From Oscillatoriales cyanobacterium RM2_1_1 (GTDB taxonomy: Bacteria; Cyanobacteriota; Cyanobacteriia; Cyanobacteriales; Microcoleaceae), in NCBI GenBank assembly GCA_012033335.1, contig JAAURB010000047.1:1-40008 (forward strand): DNA of 40,008 nucleotides, written 5' to 3'. Each line of letters starts with the position of its first letter. The first letter of the stretch is position 1. The notes beneath the pieces were generated by a model. It did no database searches, was not told where the DNA came from, and worked only from the letters and a program-made list of their open reading frames with translations. This document shows, one piece after another, positions 26,353 through 34,580 of this stretch. The translations under genes and the position numbers were made by a program.

Positions 26353-26622
26353 ATGACTCTGACGCAGCAACATAAGCAAGAGATTATGACCCAGCATCAG
26401 ACCCACGAAACAGATACGGGGTCTTCTGATGTGCAGGTGGCTTTGCTCACTGCCCGAATCAACCAGCTCAGTGAACACCTAAAAATCAATAAAAAGGATC
26501 ATGCCTCTAGACGGGGTCTTCTCAAGATGATTGGCCGTCGGAAGCGGTTGTTGAGCTATATTCGGATGCAAGATCCGGATCGCTATCGCAGTCTGATTGG
26601 CCAGCTTGGAATTCGAGGGTAG
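26353..26622 (+). CDS. rpsO: 30S ribosomal protein S15
   Basis: 89 residues, the standard length. Family sequence is visible throughout: [45 protein letters not shown], and the end [12 protein letters not shown]. Binds 16S rRNA early in small-subunit assembly. It is 38 bases after dnaE and 7 bases before the PAM68 gene, so the three may be co-transcribed, with an additional rpsO promoter possible inside the end of dnaE. Confidence 0.98.
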   Translation: MTLTQQHKQEIMTQHQTHETDTGSSDVQVALLTARINQLSEHLKINKKDHASRRGLLKMIGRRKRLLSYIRMQDPDRYRSLIGQLGIRG

Positions 26623-26629
26623 ATGTCCT

Positions 26630-27166
26630 ATGGCTGCCAAACCCCCGCGTCAGCGTTTGCCGTTTGAGCCTGCAAAGAGTAGCAAAAAGCCTAGAGTGAA
26701 GTCAGACTCAGCCGCAGATTCATCCGCTTCAAACTCTCCAGCCTCAAACTCTCCAGCCTCAAAACAGAAGACTCAGACTAGCCCCCGTCCACCCAAGCAA
26801 AATAGCCGTCCTGAAGATCGAGCCATACCTGAGGTGGTCAGCCGTCGAATGATCGCGCGGATCGCAACATTCTCAGGAGTTCCTCTGTTTATGGGGATGG
26901 GAAGTTTCGTCGGCAGCTATCTGGTAATCAAAAATGAACTCTTTCCCCTGCCCAGTTCAGCAGTTCTCCTGGTGAGTTTGGGCTGTTTTGGTCTCAGCGT
27001 TCTTGGCGTAACCTATGGCGTACTGTCGGCATCCTGGGAACCAGAAAATTCTGGAAGCTGGCTGGGTTTGCCAGAATTTCGCATCAATCTGGGCCGTACC
27101 TGGGAATCGATTAGAGAAGCTCGGCAACTGGCAAAGGCTAAACGGGAACGAGATCGCAACCGCTAA
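26630..27166 (+). CDS. PAM68 family photosystem II assembly protein
   Basis: 178 residues from ATG 26630 (MAAKPPRQRLPFEP). An earlier in-frame codon at 26597 lies inside rpsO and is less likely. Basic, Ser/Pro-rich N-terminal ~75 residues, with a repeated SNSPA unit, precede two membrane helices (about 86-107 VPLFMGMGSFVGSYLVI and 116-138 SAVLLVSLGCFGLSVLGVTYG), then the conserved GVLSASWEP and the basic tail REARQLAKAKRERDRNR. PAM68 promotes early photosystem II assembly, including CP47 insertion near the ribosome. Its placement directly behind rpsO is suggestive. Confidence 0.85.
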   Translation: MAAKPPRQRLPFEPAKSSKKPRVKSDSAADSSASNSPASNSPASKQKTQTSPRPPKQNSRPEDRAIPEVVSRRMIARIATFSGVPLFMGMGSFVGSYLVIKNELFPLPSSAVLLVSLGCFGLSVLGVTYGVLSASWEPENSGSWLGLPEFRINLGRTWESIREARQLAKAKRERDRNR

Positions 27167-27306
27167 CCGCCCTATCTCCGTCATTTTCTTGACCTTAAAA
27201 CTCGACCTTAAAAAAAGTGAACAACCAGAGGAACATCTATGAAGTGCGCTACATTACTTGAAGGGAGAGCGCAGACTAGAATAAATCTAAATTGATTTAT
27301 TCTAGA

Positions 27307-27348
27307 GTGATTAATCTAAAGTGATAAATCTAAAGTGATAAATCCAAA
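27307..27348. repeat. Three-copy 14-bp tandem repeat
   Basis: Unit GTGATAAATCTAAA: 27307-27320 (GTGATTAATCTAAA), 27321-27334, 27335-27348 (one change). It lies in the 235-bp gap upstream of aroF, about 55 bases before the start. Confidence 0.85.
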
Positions 27349-27401
27349 CTGAACTGTCCACCTCCTAACTACAAACCAATCGGGTAATAGGAACGAGTTC
27401 G

Positions 27402-28463
27402 ATGATTATTGTAATGAAAGTCGGTTCCCCAGAGGCCGAAATTGACCGGGTTAACCAAGAGCTTCAGACAACCTGGAATTTAACTCCAGAGAAAATTGTG
27501 GGGAAGCACAAAGTGGTCATTGGTCTAGTGGGAGAGACGGCTGATCTTGATCCCCTGCAACTTCGAGAAATCAGCCCTTTTATTGAAGACGTATTACGGG
27601 TTGAAAGGCCCTATAAGCGGGCAAGTCGGGAGTTTCACCATGGGGAAGCCAGTGAAGTTGCAATTCCTACCCCGGCTGGAACGGTTCATTTTGGAGAGCA
27701 TTATCCCTTAGTGGTGGTGGCAGGCCCATGCTCTGTTGAAAATGAAGCCATGATTATTGAAACGGCCCGACGGGTTAAAGCCGCTGGGGCTAAGTTTCTG
27801 CGGGGCGGTGCCTACAAGCCCAGAACCTCTCCCTATGCGTTTCAAGGCCATGGCGAAAGTGCCCTTGAACTGTTAGCAGCAGCCCGAGAAGCCACGGGTC
27901 TGGGAATCATTACTGAGCTGATGGATGCTGAAGATCTGCCTGCTTTGGGTAAGGTGGCAGATGTGATCCAGGTCGGCGCTCGCAATATGCAGAATTTTTC
28001 CCTACTGAAAAAGGTGGGGGCTCAGGACAAGCCTGTGCTACTGAAGCGGGGTATGTCAGCCACCATTGAAGAATGGTTGATGGCAGCGGAGTACATTCTG
28101 GCCGCCGGTAACTCCAATGTGATCCTCTGTGAACGGGGTATTCGCACCTTTGATCGGCGCTACACCCGCAATACTCTGGATCTATCAGTGATTCCAGTGC
28201 TGCGCACCCTGACTCACCTGCCCATCATGATTGACCCCAGCCATGGTACTGGCCTGGCTGAGTACGTTCCATCCATGGCTTTGGCGGCGATCGCAGCGGG
28301 GACAGATTCCTTGATGATTGAAGTCCATCCCAATCCAGCTAAGGCCCTTTCAGATGGGCCTCAGTCCTTGACTCCAGAGCGCTTTGATCGATTGATGCAG
28401 GAAATGGCGGTGATTGGCAAAGTCGTTAATCGCTGGCCCCAGGCCGAACCGGCTCTGGTTTAA
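27402..28463 (+). CDS. aroF: 3-deoxy-7-phosphoheptulonate synthase, type I-beta
   Basis: 353 residues. First enzyme of the shikimate pathway: phosphoenolpyruvate plus erythrose 4-phosphate. An N-terminal ferredoxin-like/ACT-like regulatory domain (about 1-70, MIIVMKVGSPEAEIDRV) precedes the TIM barrel with AGPCSVEN, RGGAYKPRTSPYAFQG, LLKRGMSATIEEW, ILCERGIRTFD and the metal-binding DPSHGTG. This I-beta layout is the common cyanobacterial form. A REP-like hairpin (28520-28538) follows. Confidence 0.96.
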   Translation: MIIVMKVGSPEAEIDRVNQELQTTWNLTPEKIVGKHKVVIGLVGETADLDPLQLREISPFIEDVLRVERPYKRASREFHHGEASEVAIPTPAGTVHFGEHYPLVVVAGPCSVENEAMIIETARRVKAAGAKFLRGGAYKPRTSPYAFQGHGESALELLAAAREATGLGIITELMDAEDLPALGKVADVIQVGARNMQNFSLLKKVGAQDKPVLLKRGMSATIEEWLMAAEYILAAGNSNVILCERGIRTFDRRYTRNTLDLSVIPVLRTLTHLPIMIDPSHGTGLAEYVPSMALAAIAAGTDSLMIEVHPNPAKALSDGPQSLTPERFDRLMQEMAVIGKVVNRWPQAEPALV

Positions 28464-28519
28464 ATAGAAGGGGTTGAAGGATGGAGCAGATAGCCAACCC
28501 CACCCCATAATTCAAGTAG

Positions 28520-28560
28520 GGGCAGGGTCTCCCTGCCCTTCAAATAGGGTCTCCCTGCCC
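28520..28560. terminator. GC hairpin and partial duplicate after aroF
   Basis: GGGCAGGG (28520-28527) and CCCTGCCC (28531-28538) form a perfect 8-bp stem with loop TCT. The half-unit AGGGTCTCCCTGCCC repeats at 28546-28560. It looks like a short interspersed repeat that also can terminate transcription. Confidence 0.5.
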
Positions 28561-28583
28561 AATCCATAATCATTAGCTAGTCA

Positions 28584-29510
28584 ATGGATGCATCTCAAAT
28601 CTCCGGTTGGGAACTCTGGCAATGGAGTCAGCAAGCCAGAACTGAAGCTAGAGCCGCTGAGATTGCTCCGGGAGAAGTGGATTGGTTCCTCCAACAGGTT
28701 ACCTACCTTGATCACCTAGCTCTACGCCTAGAGAGCTTCAAAACCCTTTCCCAGATTGGACTGAAGCGTCCCTGGTGTGAGATCACATCCCTCTGGCAAC
28801 GGCGACTGTCAGAACGAGTGCCTTTGCAGTATCTCTCAGGAATAGTGAATTGGCGGCATTTTTCCCTAAAAGTTTCTCCTGCCGTGCTGATTCCCAGACC
28901 TGAGACCGAACTGATGATTGATTGGGTTGCCCAAGCTGTTGCCCAAGCTACTGTCAGGTCAGATCAGGGGCTAACTAGCGGAGATTGGGTTGACCTGGGA
29001 ACGGGCAGCGGGGCGATCGCCTTTGGTTTAGCACAAGTGCTTCCGAACGCCAGAATTCATGCTGTAGATTGCAGTGCAGCGGCCCTGGACGTAGCCCGTC
29101 AGAATGCCGAAGCGTTACAAATGTCAGGGCAAATTCCGTCGGGGCAGATTCGGTTCTACCAGGGAGATTGGTGGGAGCCCCTGGTTTCTCTGCAAGGGCA
29201 AGTCAGCGGCATGGTCTCTAACCCTCCCTATATTCCCCAAGCTCTGATTCCTACCCTGCAACCTGAAGTAGCTCAGCATGAGCCTCATCTGGCTTTGGCG
29301 GGTGGCGCAGATGGATTGGACTGCATTCGGCATCTGGTGGAAACGGCTCCGACCTATGTGAAATCTGGAGGAGTTTGGTTGGTGGAAATGATGGCGGGTC
29401 AGGCCGGGGGAGTCACAATACTTTTGCAGGAACAGGGAAGCTATAGTAGAATTCAAATTCTTTCCGATCTGGCTGGAATTGAGCGATTTGTCCTAGCCTA
29501 TCTCAAGTGA
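28584..29510 (+). CDS. prmC: Peptide chain release factor N5-glutamine methyltransferase
   Basis: 308 residues. SAM-dependent enzyme methylating the GGQ glutamine of release factors 1 and 2. An N-terminal helical release-factor-binding domain (about 1-95) ends in VPLQYLSGIVNWRHF. Then come the SVAVLIPRPETE-like segment VLIPRPETELM, motif I DLGTGSGAIAFGLA (about 135-147), the acidic DCSAAALDVARQNAE, and the catalytic NPPYIP. The gene is followed at once by short tandem duplications that start at its TGA and lead into tsaC. Confidence 0.94.
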   Translation: MDASQISGWELWQWSQQARTEARAAEIAPGEVDWFLQQVTYLDHLALRLESFKTLSQIGLKRPWCEITSLWQRRLSERVPLQYLSGIVNWRHFSLKVSPAVLIPRPETELMIDWVAQAVAQATVRSDQGLTSGDWVDLGTGSGAIAFGLAQVLPNARIHAVDCSAAALDVARQNAEALQMSGQIPSGQIRFYQGDWWEPLVSLQGQVSGMVSNPPYIPQALIPTLQPEVAQHEPHLALAGGADGLDCIRHLVETAPTYVKSGGVWLVEMMAGQAGGVTILLQEQGSYSRIQILSDLAGIERFVLAYLK

Positions 29511-29544
29511 CTATCTCATGTGAACTATCTCATGTGAACTATGG
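29508..29544. repeat. Short tandem duplication from prmC stop to tsaC start
   Basis: TGAACTATCTCATG and shortened variants run head to tail: 29508-29520, 29521-29534, and a partial copy from 29535 that merges into the tsaC ATG. Confidence 0.8.
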
Positions 29545-30142
29545 CGGAAGTTTCCTACGATGAATTAGTCACGGCAGCTTTATCCGGTAACCAGGTGGTC
29601 AGCTTTCCTACCGATACTGTCCCGGCTCTGGCCGTTCGACCTGACCACGCCCAGCTTTTGTTTGAGTTAAAACAACGATCAGCCGATAAGCCGCTCATCC
29701 TGATGGGGGCTACTTCAGCCGATCTCTGGCCCTTTACTCAAGGCCGTGAAACCGACTATCAAGCCTGGAAAAAATCGCAGCTCAGTATTGGCCAGGGGCT
29801 CTAACCCTGGTGTTACCGGCGACGGCCCAGGTTCCTTTGGCTATGCATCCTCATGATCCGACGACTATCGGATTGCGGGTGCCAGATTGTCAGATTGCCC
29901 GCCAGATCCTGCAACGAACTGGCCCCCTGGCAACCACCAGTGCCAACTTATCCAATCAGCCTCCCCTGACCAGTTTGTCCGCCATTGCTCGGCAATTTCC
30001 CACGGTCTTGACCCTAAGATCTGAGGGCCTAGAACCAGATCAATCGATTTCCGAGATTCCTTCCACGGTGATTAAATGGCAAGCCGATTCAGGTTGGGAA
30101 ATCTTACGTCAAGGAGGAGTCAAGCTACAATTCAAAGAATAA
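29541..30142 (+). CDS. tsaC: Threonylcarbamoyl-AMP synthase (Sua5/YciO/YrdC), frame broken by one base
   Basis: Makes threonylcarbamoyl-AMP for tRNA t6A37, normally essential. The first frame gives VSFPTDTVPALAVRPD and the binding motif LKQRSADKPLILMG. After an A6 run (29769-29774) it drifts to a stop at 29804. The second frame (to 30142) continues TLVLPATAQVPLAM, TIGLRVPDC, TTSANLSNQPP and the C-terminal STVIKW. A seventh A gives AWKKIAAQYWPGALTLVLPA and a normal protein of about 200 residues. Sequencing or assembly error is likeliest because the gene is expected to be required. The last 66 bases overlap an upstream extension of the next gene's frame. Confidence 0.92.
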
Positions 30143-30165
30143 GCAGATTATTTTTAATAAAACGA

Positions 30166-31215
30166 ATGGGTGGGAATGAATTGTTGTTTCTCGGAATTGG
30201 GTTGGGTTTAGGGTTTGGAATCAGTAATTTTTTCAGCCTCCGATCCCCATCCATTCAAAGCGCGACTTTTTCTGATCAATATCCTCAAGATTCTCAGAAT
30301 TCTCAGGATTCTCAAAATGTCAGCCAAGACCAACTTCAAGCTCTTTCCAGTCAGCTTCATCAAACTCAAATGGCTTATCAAATGGCTGTCGAAATGGGAC
30401 GTTTTAAAGAGGGCTTTCTGGCTCGGACTTCCCATGAATTGCGATCGCCCCTAAACAGCATGATTGGGATGCTTCAGCTCATTCTGACCGATCTTTGTGA
30501 AAGCCCTGAAGAGGAGCGGGAGTTTACTCAACAAGCCTATGACTCTGCGCTCAAATTTGTCGGACTTCTGGATGAAGCAGTCTATGTTGCTAAGACAGCC
30601 CATGGCATAGAACAGATGAAAATTCAGCCAATTCAGCTTAGTAAGCTATTTCAAGATGTGAAAAAATTGATCCATCTTCAAGCCGCCAATCGTAGCATTA
30701 GGCTCAGCTTTGAAGCGGTTGATCCGAATGTTTATATCCTGGCTGATTTACCTCGAATGCGTCAGGTTTTAGTGAGTTTAATTGACATTGCCCTGACCCA
30801 AATGAACGAAGGAAAAGTTCGGGTTTCTGCAAGTCCCAATCCAAACTCAAACTATGTTCATGTCTACATTGATGATCAACGCCCCCTTGATGCCTGGAGT
30901 GAATCCTCGGATTTGCTCCAGTCCACCTCAAAGTCCAGCGGTGCTCTGCAATTGTCTGGAATTCAGAGCCAGGGACAGGGGAAAATAGATGAGGAAATGG
31001 ACTTTAAGCATGATTCTAAAACCCGGCTCAAAACTCAGCTCAAAAATGACCTGACATTCTCTCCGGGAATGCGTCTGATCATGAGTCAAATCCTATTAGA
31101 AGAGATGCAGGGAAGTTTGGAAATGCTGGCACTGCCAACGGATGAAAACTCAACTGAAAACTTAACGGACTTCACCCGTACCCAATGTTCAATTCCGTTT
31201 GCGCCTGTTCCTTAA
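30166..31215 (+). CDS. Membrane-bound histidine-kinase-like protein with degenerate ATPase domain
   Basis: 349 residues from ATG 30166 (MGGNELLFLG); the longer in-frame start at 30076 lies inside tsaC. One N-terminal helix (about 4-20, LLFLGIGLGLGFGISNFF) and a Gln/Ser/Asp repeat linker (QDSQNSQDSQN) precede a HisKA domain with an H-box FLARTSHELRSPLNSM (His at about 89). The ATP-binding half is eroded: an N-box-like ADLPRMRQVLVSLIDIA lacks the Asn pair, no DxGxG is visible, and the last block FSPGMRLIMSQILLEEMQGSLEM replaces the GTGLGL box. It may be a phospho-acceptor without kinase activity, or a pseudo-kinase scaffold. Confidence 0.75.
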   Translation: MGGNELLFLGIGLGLGFGISNFFSLRSPSIQSATFSDQYPQDSQNSQDSQNVSQDQLQALSSQLHQTQMAYQMAVEMGRFKEGFLARTSHELRSPLNSMIGMLQLILTDLCESPEEEREFTQQAYDSALKFVGLLDEAVYVAKTAHGIEQMKIQPIQLSKLFQDVKKLIHLQAANRSIRLSFEAVDPNVYILADLPRMRQVLVSLIDIALTQMNEGKVRVSASPNPNSNYVHVYIDDQRPLDAWSESSDLLQSTSKSSGALQLSGIQSQGQGKIDEEMDFKHDSKTRLKTQLKNDLTFSPGMRLIMSQILLEEMQGSLEMLALPTDENSTENLTDFTRTQCSIPFAPVP

Positions 31216-31808
31216 GCTTAGTCTGGAGTTTGAATCAATATCAAGTGCTGGGGACAGATTGAGTTTCACCGGACTAGAAGACGATCAGCCAGGGCTATGC
31301 ATCAAACCAATGAATTAGGTCTGAAACTCAATCAACCTATCTGTAGCTTTCTGCAGGGTTATAACATTGAGTCCAGTCCTTCGGAGTACCAATAACGTCA
31401 TTGAGGCCAGAATCTTCGGGTGGCAAGGCTTTTAGCTGATTGGCGACCTGAGTTTAGTATAGACTTCTGGCTAAAACAGCGCTCTGACTAAAGTAGCGAT
31501 CGCAACTGCTATTCTATCTCTGAGACCATATTCTATTTCCAAAGTCATCAAGATAGTTAAAACCCCTAACTGAGTAAATTTAACTGATAGTATTGGAATA
31601 TTCGGGTGTTTTAGTATGAAGTTTTGTTGTTGATTCTAAAGTTTCCTGTAGAAAATTATACGGACGATCAAAAATATAGCTTGACACAAGCTAGAATCCT
31701 TAAAGTACTCAATCCGGGTCAATTTAAATTTGGACTCAGACTCAAGTTTAAATCCATGTTAAATCCGTTTTGATATAGCCTGGTTCAAGTCTTTTCTGCT
31801 CTTAAGAG
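31216..31808. other. Intergenic region before the GAF kinase
   Basis: 593 bases with no supported gene. It holds a HIP1 site near 31496 and a TTGACA at 31681-31686 whose partner -10 is weak. Nothing else recognised. Confidence 0.5.
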
Positions 31809-34580
31809 GTGAAAGTGCTAGCAAATATGTCATCACTGCAATCAGAACCAGCCCAAAAAATTAATCTTTATCAGATTATTACAAAAATTCATCAATCTCT
31901 CCAGTTGGGCGATGCCCTAGCTACAACGGCTGAACAAGTCCGAGGCTTTCTGGGGATTGATCGGGTGATGATTTATCGCTTCCGGGACGATGGCAGCGGA
32001 GAAGTGATCGCGGAATCAATTTTTGCCAAGCGCTTACCGGCCCTTCAGGGGCTTTGCTTCCCCGCCGATGATATTCCTCAGGAGGCCCGGCAGATGTTTC
32101 TGGCGGTCAGACAACGGGCCATTGTCAATGTGGCTACGGGGAAGACTGGCCTGAGCCCGGCTGACTCTGCCCAAACGGGAGAACCGATTATTCCTCCACA
32201 GATCCACTATCGAACCGTTGATCCCTGTCATCTGGCTTATCTGGAGGCCATGGGAGTGAAGTCTTCCCTGGTGATGCCCCTTGTTATCGATCAGCTTGGG
32301 GCTGAAACAGACCGGTTCTGTGAAATTCCTCGAAAGTCTGCTCAATTATGGGGGCTTTTGGTGGCCCATCATAGTGAGCCCCATGAGTTTTTGCCCGAAG
32401 AACTACAACAGATGCAACTGATTGTCGATCAGGTGTCCGTGGCGATCGCCCAAGCTACTTTACTCAGTCAAACTCGTCAGCGAGCCCTGGAAGAAGCCAC
32501 CATCAACTGCATCTCTAACCTGCTCCACCAGCAGCCGACGATTCAATTCAATCAGGCTCTAGCGGCTACAGTTGAGGCTTTTGAGGGGATTGGGGGCAGG
32601 CTTTATTTGGGGGCTTCAGAGGCTCAACCCAGTCAAATTTTTACATCCGGTGAACAGCCTGTGACTTCAACCGGGGAAGTCGAAGCAATTTTAGAGGAGC
32701 ATCCCCTGTGGCAACGATGGATTCAGGATGGATTTCCTAAAGATGGCAGCAATGCCACGGTTTTTTCTTCAGTTTGGCCTGTGATCAACCTGTATCAAGA
32801 ACCGGCCCTGCGGGTGCTAACTCCGAGGTTTCAACAAACTCCGATTCGTGGCCTCCTGGTAATACCGATTTATGCCCGGCAGCAATTTCTAGGGATCTTG
32901 ACAATTTTTCGTCCTGAGATCGAGACTGAAACCCTCTGGGCCGGAAGGTTTGACCCTAGCACCAAGCAAACTTTACCCCGGCAGTCTTTTGCAGCCTGGC
33001 GAGAGCATCAACAGGGTCAGACTCAGCCCTGGATTCATCCAGATCTGTCCCTGGCTGAAGCCCTGGGTCGTCAGTTTGCCATGGCCATTGAGCAATACAA
33101 GCTTTATCAGGAGATAGCAGGATTTAACTCCCAATTAGAACAGCAGGTGAGCGATCGCACCGCCCAGCTTGAAAAATCTCTCCAGGTTACCCAGGCCCTC
33201 AATCAGGTGAATCAGCGCATCAGTCAGACCCTGGAACTGCAAACAATTTTATCGACCATTGTTCAGGAGGCCCAATCATTAATCCACAGCGATCGCGTCC
33301 TTGTCTATCGGTTGCTCAATGATCACGAAGGCGAAGTTATGATTGAAGCCCTAGGGCCAGGGATCGCGGCAACGGTTGGGATTAAAACCCCCGAGGGCTG
33401 CTTTCCCCTTACCGCCAAGCATTCCTATCGCCAAGGGGAAATTGGCATGATCGAGAACCTCCACACCCGAACCCTCTCCTCCTGTCATCGGGAGTTTTTG
33501 CAGAGTCTCCAGATCCAGGCCAATCTGGTGGTGCCGATTGTGGTGAATGATGAACTCTGGGGTCTGTTGATTGCCCATCAATGCTATCGTTCCCGGATCT
33601 GGACTGCTGAAGAGATTGACTTGTTGCAGCAATTAAGCAGTCAGGCGGCGATTGCGATCGCCCAGGCCGAGCTTTATAACCAGGCCCGGATGATGGCGAC
33701 TCGGGAACAGGCGAATGCTGCCCAGTTGACCGCTACATTAGCTGAGCTCCGCTACACTCAAATTCAGCTCATTCAGTCCGAGAAAATGTCCAGTCTGGGG
33801 CAGCTTGTGGCGGGGATTGCCCATGAAATCAATAACCCAATTACTTTTATTGCGGGGAATCTGACCCCGGCAGAAGAGTACTGTCAAGATCTTTTACAAT
33901 TGGTGGCTCTATACGACCAGCACCATCCCAAGCCCCATCCTGAAATTCAAGATTTTGCGGAGAAAATCGAACTGGGTTACCTGGCACAGGACGTTAGCAA
34001 GCTCTTCGCTTCGATGAAAACTGGAGCCCAGCGAATTCAGCAAATTGTCCAATCTTTGCGGAATTTCTCTCGCCTCGATGAAGCAGATTTGAAAATCGCG
34101 GATCTACACGAGGGATTGGACAATGCTTTACTGATTGTGCAACATCGGCTTCAGGCCAAACCTGGAACGCCAGGGATTCAGGTCTCCAAGGCTTACGGTG
34201 CCTTACCCCATGTAGAATGCTATCCCGGTTTACTCAATCAGGTCTTTCTCCATCTATTAAATAATGCAATTGATGCCCTAGAGGATGTCCAACGCCAATC
34301 TGCTGCTCCCTTCCTATTGCCCACCCTCAAACTGCGGACGAAGTTCGATCCCCAGAGTCAGTCGGTGAGTCTGACCATTGCTGACAATGGCTGTGGCATT
34401 GATCCGGAGATTCAGGGGCGGATTTTTGATCCCTTCTTCACCACTAAGCCGGTTGGTCAGGGCACTGGATTGGGACTTTCCATCAGCTATCAAATCATTG
34501 TTCAACAGCACAAAGGCACTCTAACCTGTTTTTCTGAGGTCGGTCAGGGGACAAAATTTGAGATTATGCTCCCTGTTTAG
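31809..34580 (+). CDS. Multi-GAF (phytochrome/cyanobacteriochrome-like) sensor histidine kinase
   Basis: 923 residues, soluble. GAF1 (about 20-215) is phytochrome-like: RFRDDGSGEVIAES, an Asp88-Ile89-Pro90 motif and Cys140-His141 in DPCHLAYLEAMGVKSSLV, the usual bilin site. GAF2 (about 225-425) has no such Cys. After a coiled coil (about 430-460), GAF3 (about 470-645) has Cys559-His560 in SSCHREFLQSLQIQANLVVPI plus Cys531 in EGCF, 28 residues earlier. The kinase core follows: His672 in GIAHEINNP, Asn818/Asn819 (N-box), DNGCGI, and GTGLGLSI. Start is uncertain: GTG 31809, GTG 31815 (best spacing to AAGAGG) or ATG 31827; residue numbers here use 31809. The 3' end overlaps the convergent REC-EAL gene by 17 bases. 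Confidence 0.9.
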   Translation: MKVLANMSSLQSEPAQKINLYQIITKIHQSLQLGDALATTAEQVRGFLGIDRVMIYRFRDDGSGEVIAESIFAKRLPALQGLCFPADDIPQEARQMFLAVRQRAIVNVATGKTGLSPADSAQTGEPIIPPQIHYRTVDPCHLAYLEAMGVKSSLVMPLVIDQLGAETDRFCEIPRKSAQLWGLLVAHHSEPHEFLPEELQQMQLIVDQVSVAIAQATLLSQTRQRALEEATINCISNLLHQQPTIQFNQALAATVEAFEGIGGRLYLGASEAQPSQIFTSGEQPVTSTGEVEAILEEHPLWQRWIQDGFPKDGSNATVFSSVWPVINLYQEPALRVLTPRFQQTPIRGLLVIPIYARQQFLGILTIFRPEIETETLWAGRFDPSTKQTLPRQSFAAWREHQQGQTQPWIHPDLSLAEALGRQFAMAIEQYKLYQEIAGFNSQLEQQVSDRTAQLEKSLQVTQALNQVNQRISQTLELQTILSTIVQEAQSLIHSDRVLVYRLLNDHEGEVMIEALGPGIAATVGIKTPEGCFPLTAKHSYRQGEIGMIENLHTRTLSSCHREFLQSLQIQANLVVPIVVNDELWGLLIAHQCYRSRIWTAEEIDLLQQLSSQAAIAIAQAELYNQARMMATREQANAAQLTATLAELRYTQIQLIQSEKMSSLGQLVAGIAHEINNPITFIAGNLTPAEEYCQDLLQLVALYDQHHPKPHPEIQDFAEKIELGYLAQDVSKLFASMKTGAQRIQQIVQSLRNFSRLDEADLKIADLHEGLDNALLIVQHRLQAKPGTPGIQVSKAYGALPHVECYPGLLNQVFLHLLNNAIDALEDVQRQSAAPFLLPTLKLRTKFDPQSQSVSLTIADNGCGIDPEIQGRIFDPFFTTKPVGQGTGLGLSISYQIIVQQHKGTLTCFSEVGQGTKFEIMLPV

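Noticed and set aside
28520-28560. tRNA or structured small RNA
   Set aside because: Only a simple 8-bp hairpin and a partial duplicate; no cloverleaf or conserved tRNA boxes.
29810-30142. Separate gene starting near 29810
   Set aside because: It is the second half of TsaC (TTSANLS, STVIKW); the apparent start is inside the family fold.
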